Of a stretch of DNA of 64,000 bases, positions 44,511 to 56,100 are shown in pieces. The translations under genes and the position numbers were made by a program. The stretch spans positions 39,034,057 through 39,098,056 of the forward strand of contig CM069447.1 in assembly GCA_035610835.1 (NCBI GenBank). The letters run 5' to 3'. The stretch's first letter is position 1. The number at the start of each line of letters is the position of its first letter. The notes under the pieces were generated by a model. The model had not been told where the DNA came from. It saw nothing but the letters and a program-made list of their open reading frames with translations, and did not search any database. Origin of the DNA: Ophiura sarsii. Its lineage: Eukaryota; Echinodermata; Ophiuroidea; Amphilepidida; Ophiuridae.

Positions 44511-45235
44511 CGAGGGTCATTCAATAAGTTCTACCTCCTACCTCATAACTTTGTCATTATATAAGCCAGTCTTATCAAATATCACACAATTGTGGCTTGG
44601 AACCTCAGCTACAAATTCATTGTAATTTGATCTGAGTAATTGTTGTACTTTTCTGGAGATGCAGTGAAAGCCAAGCCTCGATTTAGTGTGACGGAAACGG
44701 ATAGAAAACAGCAAAATATCACCGAAGTGCTATTCATTCATTTGGCCTATTGTATGAGCCAAAACATACATATCGGTCAATGTTTAACAGGTCTAAATGT
44801 CAGATATCTCTTTAACAGACTGTAAACAATAAGTTGACTGATTTTTTGGGAAAAAAATATGCCCTCTGATTAGCCAGATCCAGGTCAGTACAACCATTAC
44901 GTTTACCCCTCCCCTAGAAAACCATGTAAAAGTCATATTTGACTTTCATAAGAATTAAGTGATCTTCAATATACTGGATTAAATAGAGGGATTACAAGTC
45001 TCTCAAAGCAATAATTTTCTATCATTCCGAAGGTTGCACATAATGAAAACTCATAAAGTGACTATTATGTTTAAGATTTAACATTCGAGGCATCACTGTG
45101 GCTTGAGTTGTAACAACGAAAATTTGACTGATTGGCAGTATTCCAGTATGGCATAGCAATACATTTGAGTTTATATTGCGCTATTTACAAGCCTACAAGA
45201 GTTAAAATTGCTTACAATCTTATCTATACATATCT
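44511..45235. mobile_element. Mariner-type element, left part only
   Basis: It begins TA-CGAGGGTCATTCAATAAG and follows 33037-33765 closely for about 730 nt (e.g. CTCATAACTTTG, TTGTACTTTTCTGGAGA, ACATTCGAGGC.TCACTGTGG, GCAGTATTCCAGTATG). No right TIR was found before gene R, so it is truncated or runs into unrecognised sequence. It lies inside the ATGGCCGCC repeat. Confidence 0.7.
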
Positions 45236-46553
45236 CATATATATGATATATATATCTCAGGTGTATAATGCCAAGTCTGTGTACCACTTTCAATTGCATT
45301 TAGGGGATTTGAGACCCTAGGATGATATTAAAAAGTATGTTGTCATGCAGATTTCTTTATCAATGTATTAGCATTGAAAATAAAAAAAATCCCGATTGAA
45401 TTTGGATTTATAATGCCAGAGATTTTGCCTTGAAAAGTTACCTTTTTCAAAAATGTACACATTTTCAAAACATTAATTAGGCCTTTTATGGATAGAATGT
45501 CAGGTATGAATTTGATAAATAATCCAAGTTTAGGTACTCCTTTAACAAAATGAGCAAAGATATTTGAAGAAAAAATTGACCTTAAATTAGTTTTAGATGA
45601 AGGAAAGTTGGTATTTTTCGGTTATTTTATGTTTTCAAATTTGGACAATTTGAGAAAGCAAGGTCGATTTCTGATATTTGAATGATTTGTTTTCCCTTCT
45701 TTTTTACATATTTCAATTATTGATGATGTAGACATATGAATTGTGCATCCACCAGTTATAAAAATTAAACTGTGATGTTTAATTTCAAGTTCTACAAACT
45801 TTGCTTTCCAAACACGATTTGTTTAATAATTGAAATCAGACCCCAAATTAAATACCAATATTATTGAAAATAAAGAAATGGAAGTCGACCAAATTTGTTA
45901 CTGTGAGGGCAAGTTGAATATCTCTATTTAAAAGAAAAAATAGAAGAAAAAATTGGTCTTATGTGGACATTTTCGTATAAAATACCAGCAGTTTTGTATG
46001 ACAGAAATTAAAATTTGATCACCAAATGTATTAGACCCCTAGTAACTCATATCCAGTATATTTGCATCATAATTACATACGTTAAAACCAAGATGGCCAC
46101 CAAAATGGCCGGTGTAAATATAAAAATGTGAGTGTATGAAAAACATCAACATCAACTTAACCACTCTGGAAGCCATTTTGGAAATTGATACAGAATAAAA
46201 TTGTTACAAAGATGGGCCTTATCTAAAAGCAATAGCTTTAGCAGTTTCGAACATACTACTGTGAATGTGATGTTATATACACTCTTACAATATCTATTGT
46301 GAATTATCATACACTCATGTAGACTATTTTACATCCCAATGTTAAAACTATACTTTCATCATACATTTTGGTTAATATTATACCATTTTATGGAATTTCG
46401 TATTCAACAGTCAAAGCTGTGTTTGTTGAAAACTGACGTTAACCAATCCACAGATTATTGGTAAATAGTGTAAGCAAGTACTATACTAAGCTTTATAATA
46501 CTAGAATAATAACAATCATCCAAGGTCTGCTTTCTTTCTTTTCAGATGCTTAC
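45236..46553 (-). other. Gene R intron between the ZU5-UPA and death-domain exons
   Basis: AT-rich intron sequence. Apart from the ATGGCC repeat at 46020-46115 nothing was recognised. Confidence 0.5.
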
Positions 46554-47639
46554 CACGCTTGTTTCTTCGCTGCTGTGGATCATCCTGGTCCGATTCTTCA
46601 CTGGAGTCATGTTGATGAGCCACATCACGCTTTTTCTGCTCTAGCTTCAAATTTCTATGGGCTACCTTGGTATAGAAATGTACGAGGACGTTCTTATTGT
46701 CTTCTTGTTCAAACTTGAAAGCACCCTCAAAGACGTCAACCTCTTCCTCATTAGTCTTCTCATACTTTATTTCGCATCGCGATCCAAGACCTTTCCCCAC
46801 TTGCAAGCAATCGTATGGAATCTCAGCCATCACATTATCAACAGGGACCCATTTATCCGTTGGCTCTGTGTATGTAATACAAGCTTTCAAACTGTTACCA
46901 CTAGTGGTATCCAGCAAAAATGTAGTAGGTACTGCACAACGACCACTCTCCTGCTCTAATTGTAATGTTTCTATTTCAAGTTTCCCCTCCTCATCATTTG
47001 TTCGTACCGCATAAAGGGTGAGTAACACATTTTTTTCACTAGATACATCTACTGGACACATGTATGCAAGGATATTGAATTCAAGCAAGGGTTTCTTGAA
47101 CATGTAGTTGTACAGTTCCTGAAATGGTTTGGTGATTATAGCGTACGGAGAGAAATGACTCACCGTAATTTTCAAAACATCTGCATCCATGAAGACACTT
47201 ACTTCTTGATTTGATTCACTACCAGTCCCATCATAAACTTTCTTCCAGTCACCCTCTTTCCCCTCTTGGCCCTCAGACTGATACCATACATCAACACCCT
47301 CCCTGGTAATATTAATTCCGGAATGTCGCATGGATAACGTGATAGGTTTGCGAAAGATCGTACTACCTGGTTGGCAGTCTAACACTTTCCCCAGGACAAA
47401 TTGAGAATTGGTCATGACAGGATAACTTGTACCCATATATTGTGATACATTTATCAATGTCTTTTCGCTAAGAGCACTCTCTGGGATTTTAACATGAAAA
47501 CCTTTGCCTGACATTTCACCACCACTGCCATCAAATTCTTGCGATGCTGTATATTGTGGCTGGTAGTTAAGTGATGTACTTCTTGAATGTGTAGAATCCA
47601 CAACTTCAATGTCCAGATTCTCTTCGTGTGATGGTTGTC
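46554..47639 (-). CDS. Gene R large exon: ZU5 and UPA domains
   Basis: This 1086-nt exon has an entry with 2 nt and exit with 1 nt. It starts QPSHEENLDIEVVDSTHS, then the ZU5 domain (GFHVKIPESALSEKT, VLGKVLDCQPGSTIFRKPIT). The H-F-S tripeptide in TVSHFSPYAII (codons 47149-47157) follows, then UPA (FNILAYMCPVDVS, LLTLYAVRTNDEEGK, KWVPVDNVMAEIP), and a charged tail rich in D/E/K/R (SSEESDQDDPQQRRNKRG). The acceptor is TTACCAAG after a long pyrimidine tract and the donor is GTAAGC. H-F-S at this site is the autoproteolysis motif of PIDD1 and UNC5CL ZU5 domains, so self-cleavage releasing UPA-DD is plausible. The longer open frame upstream to 47760 is intron. The KR-rich end may act as a nuclear signal. 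Confidence 0.88.
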
Positions 47640-49075
47640 CTTGGTAAGAGTAAAAGAAAAACAGGTGGTAAAAAAACAATACTAATACTTTGTCCTTGTC
47701 CAAAAAGAACTGTGCATACACAGGTAGATACAGAAGTCCATGGCCATAATTATTCTGCAATCTTGTCGGAAGGTCAACGCTCTATACAAGAGCTGAAACC
47801 ACCCTGGACTGATGGGTTTAAAAACCTTTGGTTCAATTGATGTCTTTCAGACTCCTATAACAGATTGAATCGGGTCAGTTTATTACTTATTGTTTATTTA
47901 TTGGCCTAATACTGAATATCAATTTTCGAGTTAAAACGATTAGAATTTTGAGACTCCAGATAGCATTACGAATTTCAAGTATCGAGTTTCTAATAGTTTC
48001 AAGTATTGAGTTTGGAGTTACAGAATTTATATCTTGAGTTTAGAATCAACCATTTTGAATTTCGAGTTATCATTATAAGTCTTTTAAGACAGTAATTGAG
48101 TTTCTAGTTATTTCGAGTTGACCATTTCATGTTTCTAAGTAACAATTTCAAGTTTCGATTTAACAGTTAAATGCGAATCTGTAGTTAGAATATTGAGTTT
48201 CGGGTATAAAGGTTCAAGTTTCCACAATTCGATTTTTTATTTTGGGTTTTAGTTTCGAGTATTCAATTTCGAGTACCAAGTTTCAAGTTAGTATTTCGAG
48301 TTTCAAGTATCGAGTTTCTAGTTAAGATTTCAAGTTTTGAAATTGAGTTAACTATTTCAGTTTCGAGTTAAAAAATTCGAATTTTAAGATTAGGATACTC
48401 GAGTATAAATGTTCGAGTGAACCTAATTCGAGTTTTGATTTTGGAGTTAACAGTTTCGAGTTTCGGGTTAAGCACTTCGAGTTTTAAGTACGGAGTTAAT
48501 TTCCAGGTAAAATTCCGGGGTTCGAGTTATGAGTTAAACAAATTTGAGTCAGTTCGAATTACTAGTTTTGAGTGTCGAGTTAACATTCAGTTTCGAGGAT
48601 CGAGTTTCGAGTTTCAAGTTAAAATGTTGCACAATTGCTCACTTGTATTTTGATTCGTGAGCTCCTTCAATGAAACGTTCCCAACTGTATTTTAGTATAT
48701 ATTTACATCAATATAGTGTTACACCATTGTTGAATCACATCCCTGATCACGCTGATGTTAATGATTCATTTGAGCGTGTATTATCTAGGGGAAGAATAAA
48801 ACCACCATGCGCACATCGTGATGATCCCTACGTGAATTTTGACAAAGTTAGAAGATAATCTCTGAATTTCGGGTCAAAGTCATTTTGGCCAAATTTGATT
48901 TAAAATTTGATCGATTGATTATATTATACATGAAGGACAAAAGATTCTGAAAAAAATAATTGGAAGTGACGACATTTGTATAAGCCGACATACATTGCTT
49001 TCATTTGGCGCGCAGTTTGACCAGACTTTTCCTTGTGTATTGCTATTGCCCTTCGGCTAAACATATCTTGCATAC
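47640..49075 (-). other. Gene R intron
   Basis: It contains the GAGTTTCGA-type repeat at 47900-48620. No exon recognised. Confidence 0.5.
47900..48620. repeat. Diverged GAGTTTCGA/AAGTTTCGA simple repeat
   Basis: Dozens of variants of TTTCGAGTT, GAGTTAACA and CAAGTTTCGA fill about 700 nt. The irregular spacing indicates an old decayed satellite of short unit length. The open frame at 48417-48653 is produced by this repeat. Confidence 0.85.
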
Positions 49076-49130
49076 CTGTTGAATGAATATTTGATTCCGG
49101 CTTAGTCTTCTCCTGAAGTTGACCATCACC
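49076..49130 (-). CDS. Gene R linker exon between ANK and ZU5
   Basis: This 55-nt exon (18 codons + 1 nt) reads GDGQLQEKTKPESNIHST. The acceptor is CTTTTATAG and the donor is GTATGC. Entry phase 0 and exit phase 1 agree with the ANK exon upstream and the ZU5-UPA exon downstream. Too short for homology; support comes from splice sites and phase. Confidence 0.6.
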
Positions 49131-49299
49131 CTATAAAAGTGTAATACATCACATTACACATTGTTAAGACACTCGACAGTATCGTGTAATATAAACTTCA
49201 ACTAAATAAAGTCATACACTTTCTTTAGATCCTATAGAACTAAATTCGAATATATTACGAAGCTAAACAAGTTACATGGGCATTTTGAGGAATCTCGTA

Positions 49300-50200
49300 G
49301 CTACAATTTTATACCACATTTACCACAAATCATCACAGATAAGCTATGATTAGCACTATGTTTTGAACAAGATCCGTGTCGTTTCCAAATATGCATTTTA
49401 ACCACGGGAAGAAAATGATTTTTCGTGGCACTGTTGTAGGGCCTTGAATGACCGCTGCGGATATCGATCACAAAGTGCAACCATGCTACACTATGTTGGC
49501 CGAGCGAATAGGCTATTTCATTCTGAACATTAAGCTGATCCGTGCATTGCAGCAAATTGCAGTCAACTGGGTATATCCTTGGTATAAGTTGTAAGTGTAA
49601 GTGGCATAAGTTGCAATCCGTCAATAGAGGATTTTATGCTGACTTAGGAGTATATCGCCTGGGAATTTACCACACCTTTGGAATACACCTTGATTGCTGT
49701 TGGTGGATTTTCATAAAACATTTTAAATAACGCAGATTGACGCACCATTCAGTATTTCTATCATGTCTTTCTTTGGTGTTTTGGTCAGATTGAGGTCAAA
49801 TAAAAAACTGTTGACTCTGTCAACTCAAATTGTTCAAATTAATTGTACTGATATGATAACAAATCCTTCACCCATGCATGGCAGTTGCGTTTTCAATAAC
49901 CCGCAGGGAAATGCATAGTGCAGTGATTAATACGGGACAATGGGATCTGCTTGGTAACCTTTGGTCTTTTCTCCCGAATAATGTGTTCAAAATACGAATT
50001 TGGATACGTCATGGATTTTTCATCAACTGGTACAATTTATGGCTTATCGATATGGTTTGGTGGCAAATCTGGTAATACCGGATTGTGTCAAAAAGATTCA
50101 TCCAAATGTCTATGTAGCCTGTTCGGTCACTACAAATTAATCGGATTTTACGCTATAGAACCTGAAGACTTCAACGAAAAAGAAGAAAAAAGTCATACAA
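49300..50200. repeat. Dispersed repeat, second copy of 43020-43470
   Basis: Collinear words with 43020-43470: TTTCCAAATA.(A/G)CATTTT, CGAATTTGGATACGTCA, AAAAGATT.ATC.AAATGTCTAT.TAGCCT. The two copies lie in the first and last annotated introns/flank of gene R. No coding content. Confidence 0.6.
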
Positions 50201-50425
50201 TTTAGCTTAGCTCCTATAAAGTGGATATGGTCTTACAGTCCGAGGATTATTAGTCCTGGGATATGCAAAAGTAGGAACTGGAGTTCACCGGACTATTTTT
50301 TCTAGGAATGTTATTCCTCCAAGTAGGGATAAAAAGTCCGAGGTGGACATATTGGCGAATTGATGATACAATAACTCATTTTCTTTCAACTAAACTCTTT
50401 GCAAGTCTATCCTGTACGCTTAATA

Positions 50426-50744
50426 CACCTATCAGTTGTAAGACGCACTATACGACCCCCGGGAGAGGTGCGTCGTGGGTGCGTCGTTTACCAATAATTC
50501 TTGACGGAGGGTACGTCAGTGGCAGCCTTTGGTCCGTCAAAAAAATGACGGAGGGTGCGTAAAGGTCCGTCACTTTACATGGGTGCGAATGGGCTGATAG
50601 TTGACTGAGGGTGCGTATTTGGATGGCAATGGTCCGTCGTTTTTTTGACACAGGCTGCGTCATGGTACATGAGAAGTTGACGCACCTCGGTAAAGTGACG
50701 CACCACTTCGGGGGTCGTATAGTGCGTCTTACAACTGATAGGTG
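50426..50744. mobile_element. 319-bp TA-flanked MITE overlapping the gene R ANK exon end
   Basis: Perfect inverted ends of about 37 nt begin CACCTATCAGTTGTAAGACG, flanked by TA (50424-50425, 50745-50746). The interior repeats GTGCGTC/TGACGGAGGGT words. The right terminus contributes the last four codons and the GTAAGA donor of the overlapping ANK exon on the minus strand. Confidence 0.88.
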
Positions 50745-50840
50745 TATAAATCTTAGCGGCTGCCTATGGTATTTATTCAGTATCAACATTATCTCTTTTT
50801 TTTCATCCTTTTCAGCATAGTCAAAAGCGGTATAGCCAAG
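50733..50840 (-). CDS. Gene R last ankyrin-repeat exon
   Basis: This predicted 36-codon phase-0 exon starts LGYTAFDYAEKDEKKEIM and continues LILNKYHRQPLRF. It is a C-terminal ANK repeat (GYTAFDYA for GKTPLHYA). The acceptor is TTTTTTTCAG. The only good donor (GTT|GTAAGA) lies inside the MITE at 50426-50744, so the last residues (HLSV) would be transposon-derived. Without the MITE, an alternative AGC|GTACAG donor further left (50414-50422) would also give phase 0. Its exit phase fits the 49076 linker exon. Confidence 0.7.
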
Positions 50841-51050
50841 CTGAAAAAAACCCCACAGGAACAAATGATTTAAGGGATATGCAGTAGTATCGATGATTTT
50901 TTTTAAATATTGCTTTTTACAGATGAATATATCATGTTTGCTGATGGCACTCATGAAATTACGAACGCAGCCCGGCAGTGTATTTTGTATCGTGACCGTT
51001 TGCATCCACCACGGTTGTAATTCTACCAACTTCAACTTTATAGGTACATT

Positions 51051-51154
51051 TAGTATAACTCCATGTGCTAGCACCGGGAACCGAAAAACCCTAACATGGA
51101 CCCGTATAACTCCCTGTGCTAGCACTGGGAACGAAAAAAACCTAACATGGACCC
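51051..51154. repeat. Tandem duplication, about 52-bp unit x2
   Basis: GTATAACTCC(A/C)TGTGCTAGC and CTAACATGGACCC are repeated once, head to tail, with a few substitutions. Intronic. Confidence 0.8.
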
Positions 51155-51388
51155 ATGTTCATCAGATATTCAGTGAAATTCTTTCATAACCTTGGGAAAG
51201 AATATTTGAATCGACGTTTTGTTGTACAAAGAATGTTGATTTGTCTGAATCCTTACAAGTGAAAGTTCATAATTATATGTAATACAATTGTAAAATTGTA
51301 CAAGTCCCAATTTGTATCATAATTGAGGACACCACTTCCAACACATCACTGAATAAGTAAAGCCTTTAACATGTTTAAAACCTTAGGT

Positions 51389-51517
51389 CCACTCTTACCA
51401 ATCACATCCGTTAGGAATATCTCAAGATAAGGATTTCGCCATCCTAACTCTATTTCATCTGTTACCACATGAACTGGTGTAAACTAGGTTACCCTGGGTG
51501 AACTAGTCAGAGTGGAC
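51389..51517. repeat. Small inverted-repeat element
   Basis: GGTCCACTCT and AGAGTGGACC bound about 130 bp. Possible mini-MITE; no target duplication identified. Confidence 0.45.
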
Positions 51518-51669
51518 CATTGTCTTTAAGGACAGTTTTGAATCACATACAAGTACATATTGATTGCAGCGTCTATGTACTAATTCAAAATCTTGAAAAG
51601 GCTGTATCTAATCGTGAGATATGTCGTGGTTGGGTACGCTATACTGTATCTGTAAATAATGCATATTAA

Positions 51670-52640
51670 AGGTATAGTATGTGATCTTTTTCAGGGACGC
51701 CCTCAATCTTCTAACAAAAATTGAAAGCAGATTTTCTTGCAGATTAACATTTCTGATCATTAATCGTACATACATTCCAAGTTACAGGGCAATACGATTC
51801 TTAATTACTTCAAAATAATGGTTTAAGGGGGACTTAAGGAAGTTTTTGATTTGATTTTTTGAATTTTGTGAGTGCTGTAATTATTGAACTATTAATCAAA
51901 TGCCCATAAAAGTATACATTTTTGGAAAGGAAATGGATCAGAGAATCCAAATTTGGCGTCAATTTTGACCAAAAAAGTATATTTTTGGAGAAAATCACAA
52001 AATTCACTTTTTTGACCCCATTTTTTTTAACAAAGCTAACAAAAAATAATTTTGAGCAAAAAAATGGCCAAATCACTTTATAATGATGTTAAGACACTTT
52101 TTTGTCAAAATTTCAAAAAAATATTGGATTAGGTTTAAAAAAATCGTCCCTTCATTAGTGTCTTAACATCATCATCAAGTGATTTGGGCATATTTAACTC
52201 AAAATTATGTTTGTTAGCTTTGTTCAAAAAAATTGGGTCAAAAAAGTGATTTTTTGTGATTTTCTCAAAAAATCAACATTTTTGGTCAAAATTGATGCCA
52301 AATTTGGATTCTCTGATCCATTTCCTTTCCAAAAGGGTATACTTTTATACACATTTGAGTCATGGTTCAATAATTACAGCACTAACAAAATTCAACAAAA
52401 AACTTCCTTAAATCCCCGCTTAAGAGTGAATAAACTGTCGGTGTCTGCGCCGAAAACTTATTTTTACTCTAAATTCACTCTAAAACCATGATTTTGAGGT
52501 AATTAGGAATCGTATCGCTCTGTAACTTGGAATATATCCATGATTTATGATCAGAAATGTAAATCTGCAATAAAATATGTTTCTATTTTTTTCTTTCGAG
52601 GATTGAGGGCGTTCCCTGGAAAAGAACACATACTATATCT
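51670..52640. mobile_element. 971-bp palindromic TTAA element
   Basis: Two arms of roughly 430-470 nt form an inverted repeat. The ends AG(G/A)TATAGTATGTG..TCTTTT and blocks such as TTCCAAGTTACAG, CGATACGATTC and AGTATACTTTT recur inverted. TTAA lies at 51666-51669 and 52641-52644. The paralogous segment at 245-275 reads ATATTGACATGTTTA where the filled site reads ATATTAA...TTAATATGTTTA, a near-perfect empty site. No ORF; piggyBac-like footprint. Confidence 0.9.
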
Positions 52641-52689
52641 TTAATATGTTTATAAGGAGTTATACAATGTTTATAAAGTGGTCGTATAC

Positions 52690-52785
52690 CTTATCTTTGA
52701 TAGTTGGGTCAGACTTGTGCTCCAATAGAACTTCACACAGTTTACGGTTGTTCGCTGCTGCATAATGTAATGGTGTTTTACCAGC
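52690..52785 (-). CDS. Gene R ankyrin-repeat exon
   Basis: This 32-codon phase-0 exon starts AGKTPLHYAAANNRKLCEVL and ends HKSDPTIKDK. The acceptor is TATTATAG and the donor is GTATAC. It is the partner of the gene L exon at 305-400, with the same length and TIKDK ending. Further ANK exons are expected to the right, but a LINE at 53.2 kb and other elements follow and none was found before the window ends; the upstream part may lie beyond 64 kb or be lost. Confidence 0.87.
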
Positions 52786-53159
52786 CTATAATATAAAAGT
52801 GATGAACAAAATATACTTATTTCGTGATTCATTCTGTCATTACAAAACAATTACATACGGAACCTTTGTGAAAGATGAAGTGTGGGAAGTGGATGTGAGT
52901 GTAGGGGTGTGGGTGTGTGTGGGCGGTGGGGGGGGTAGTTTGGGTGTAGTTTAATATCCAAAAGAGCACTACATCACCCTATGTTTCTATATGTTATACA
53001 ATGACACTGCCGTTTTCAATTGATGCATGTCTATGTTTTTGTTCCTGTGAATTTTCATTTGTTTTCAACGTTTAATCTTCATTATATCCTGTTTAACTTG
53101 TACCTAAGCTGTTTACACTATCAACTGGACCTGTGTTGTTGAAGCTATCATCAGAAAGT

Positions 53160-56100
53160 GATTTTTCACCGAGTTTCTACAGGTTTGTTTTTATGGACAG
53201 TTTGTGGGTTCCAAATTCCACAACCTTGTAAGCTTACACCATTGAACTTACACCAAATTCCACAACCTTGTAAGCTTACACCAGTGAACTGTACTAACCA
53301 GCTGGTTCATCCCCAGTATGGTATTCTTCAACCGCAAGTGCCCCAAACACAACAGTTGGGTGCACTCTTGTGTGACTACCTCCTTTATTTGTATTTTGGG
53401 CATCTCTTCACTTCTTCTTCGTGGATATGAGTTAAGCACAACTCCATCTTTAGACAATGTCTTTGTGCATGAATTCAACTGGGCGGGCTTTGTTTACTGG
53501 TCCCGTAATGTTTGTTCCCTTCAAAGCTACTACGATGTTACTGACCATGACTTGGATTTTCATCGTACATACAGTCATCTTAAACTTTGTGGTGACATCA
53601 ATCCGAACCCTGGTCCGGCAGCTCTGGACTCTGAGTTTGATAATTTATTTCACCCCTTTAGAAGAAGCGGTCTCAATTTCATCCATCTAAACACCCGATC
53701 CCTCAAACCCAAGATTTCTGAACTGAAGCTAATAGCCAACAAAACAAAGGCAGCCGCCATCTGCATATCAGAGACCTGGCTTGATTCATCAATTTCTGAT
53801 GCTGAGATCATGCTGGACGGATATTCAGTTCTTCGCAATGATAGAAATCGCCAAGGCGGGGGCGTCTGCTTATATACGCACATATATTGCATACAATCCT
53901 CGCACCGACCTCGTACATCCTGACATACGTAGTGTCTGGTGTGATCTACTACTACCGAAATCTAACTTTCGCGTCAAATTGGAAGACTTTCTCAATGACT
54001 TTGATATTTCACAAGAAACGTACATCTTAGGCGACACCAATATTTGTACTGGTACTGACTCATGTAATCATAAAAACTCCCTGATAACTAAGGCTTATCT
54101 CAATGTGCTCTCTGGTGCTGGATTTCACCAACTGATTGATAAACCCACACGTGTGACAGAAACATCCATCAGTTGTATTGATCATATCATTTGCAACTTT
54201 ACCAACAAAGTTGCCCAAAGCGGGGTTATTCCTTTTGGTGTTAGTGACCATTCCTTGATATATTGCACCAGAAAGCAAATTAAGATAAAATTCAATGAAC
54301 ACAAAACTGTTTATATGAGATCAATGAAGCATTATAGTGCTAACATTTTGTGTAATTATCTTGATAACTGTGACTGGTCTTCAGTTCTGAACTCTAATTG
54401 TGTCAACACTGCTTGGAGTAATTTTACGCATATTTTTAACACCGTCCTCAATAAAATGGCTCCTTATAGAGTCATCCGTATAAAGCAAGGTACAGAGCCT
54501 TGGATGACTTCTAGCATTTTAGATTTGATCAGAACTAGAGACCAGATGCGTTACTGCCTTGATAGAGGATTTCCAAATGCCTCTTTCAGTGAATTTACTG
54601 CCATCCGTAACAAAGTTCAACGGGAAATTAAGAAGGCGAAAGCCTCTTACTTCAAAACTAAATTGGAAGATAGTCAAGGCGATCCTAGGAAACTGTGGCA
54701 GCACTTAAAACAGCTTGGCTACAGCTCCAAGTTACCTGAAAATGCTAAGATTGTCTTGAATATCAACGGCGAGCTTTGTCATTTTACCCGATCAATTTGT
54801 AATTACATCAATACATTTATTGCCACTATTGCTCATAGCTTAGTTAGTAAACTTCCATCTCTTGCAGGTGTTTCTGGAGCAGTGCCTGAGTCATTTGTTG
54901 AGTTTTATAGAACCAAGGGTGTGACCCCCAATGGCTGTGTTTTACAACCTGTTTCTGAGGATTTCATTTTCAAGGAGCTTTCAGGTCTCAATAAAAACAA
55001 GGGACCTGGGCTTGATGGTATTGCTCCTAGATTCTTAAAAGATGGGGCCCAACAACTTGCTCCCTTGATAAACTCACATTGTCAACCTTTCAATTGCCTC
55101 AAGCACTGTCCCAGATGATATGAAATCCGCCAAAGTCATTCCTTTATTTAAAAAAAAGAGTAGACTTGAAGTGGGTAACTATCGCCCTGTGAGTATATTG
55201 AGCTGTGTGTCCAAAATTCTTGAAAAAAGTGTTTATAAACAGATTGAAAACTATCTAAGTTCCACGAGTTTACTATTCAAATTCCAATCAGGCTTTCGAG
55301 CAGGTTATTCTACTGAAAGTTGCTTAATATACCTCACTGATTATATTAGAAAAGAAATTTCAGAGGGTAAGTTTGTTGGTATGCTATTGCTTGATGTGCA
55401 AAAAGCCTTTGATAGCGTGAATCACCAAATCTTGTGCAATAAACTTGAGGCTATGGGAATCGACCCCAGTTGGTTTAAATCTTATCTAGCCAATAGGCAG
55501 CAGCTGGTGAGCATTGATGGCATCAATTCCAGTCTTGAGCAGCTCTCTTGTGGAGTTCCCCAAGGAAGCTTGCTAGGTCCCTTGCTCTATCTTTGTTATA
55601 GCAATGACATGGAATCCTCTGTTCACAACAAGCTGCTTCTATATGCTGATGATAGTGTCATCATTTCATCTCACACTGATCCTGCGGTCATTTCCCATAG
55701 CCTCAGCTCTGATTTGAAATCATGCAATGATTGGTTGATCACTAACAAACTTTCCCTCCATGTTGGCAAAACTGAATGTATCCTTTTTGGAACAAAAATC
55801 AAACTTGACCAAACAGGTGATTTTAACATTTCTTATTACGATCAAATTATCAAAAGCCAGGATTCCATCAAATATTTGGGTGTGACGCTAGACCAATGTA
55901 TCTCTGGTGACAATATGTTTAATTCCATCATGAGCAAAGTCAGTGGCAGACTAAAATTTCTCTACAGACACTCTCAATATTTCAACCACAAATTGCGCAA
56001 AAACTTATGTTCGGCTCTTATTCAGTGTCACATTGATTACTGCTGCACCTCATGGTTTTCTGGTCTCACTTCCACTAAACAAAAGAAACTGAAAACGTTC

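Larger units (their letters stand above)
50841..52689 (-). other. Gene R intron between ANK exons
   Basis: It holds a roughly 60-bp tandem duplication, a small inverted-repeat element and the 971-bp TTAA palindrome. A minus-strand stretch near 50900-51010 (VVDANGHDTKYTAG in one frame) faintly resembles an ANK repeat but is broken, and is not called. Confidence 0.5.

Noticed and set aside
47639..47760. Upstream extension of the ZU5 frame (start at 47760)
   Set aside because: It is a pyrimidine-rich stretch ending in an acceptor; the splice phase with the 49076 exon supports an intron.
50900..51010. Possible extra ANK exon (VVDANGHDTKYTAG)
   Set aside because: The frame stops soon after and there is no matching acceptor/donor pair; the resemblance is weak.
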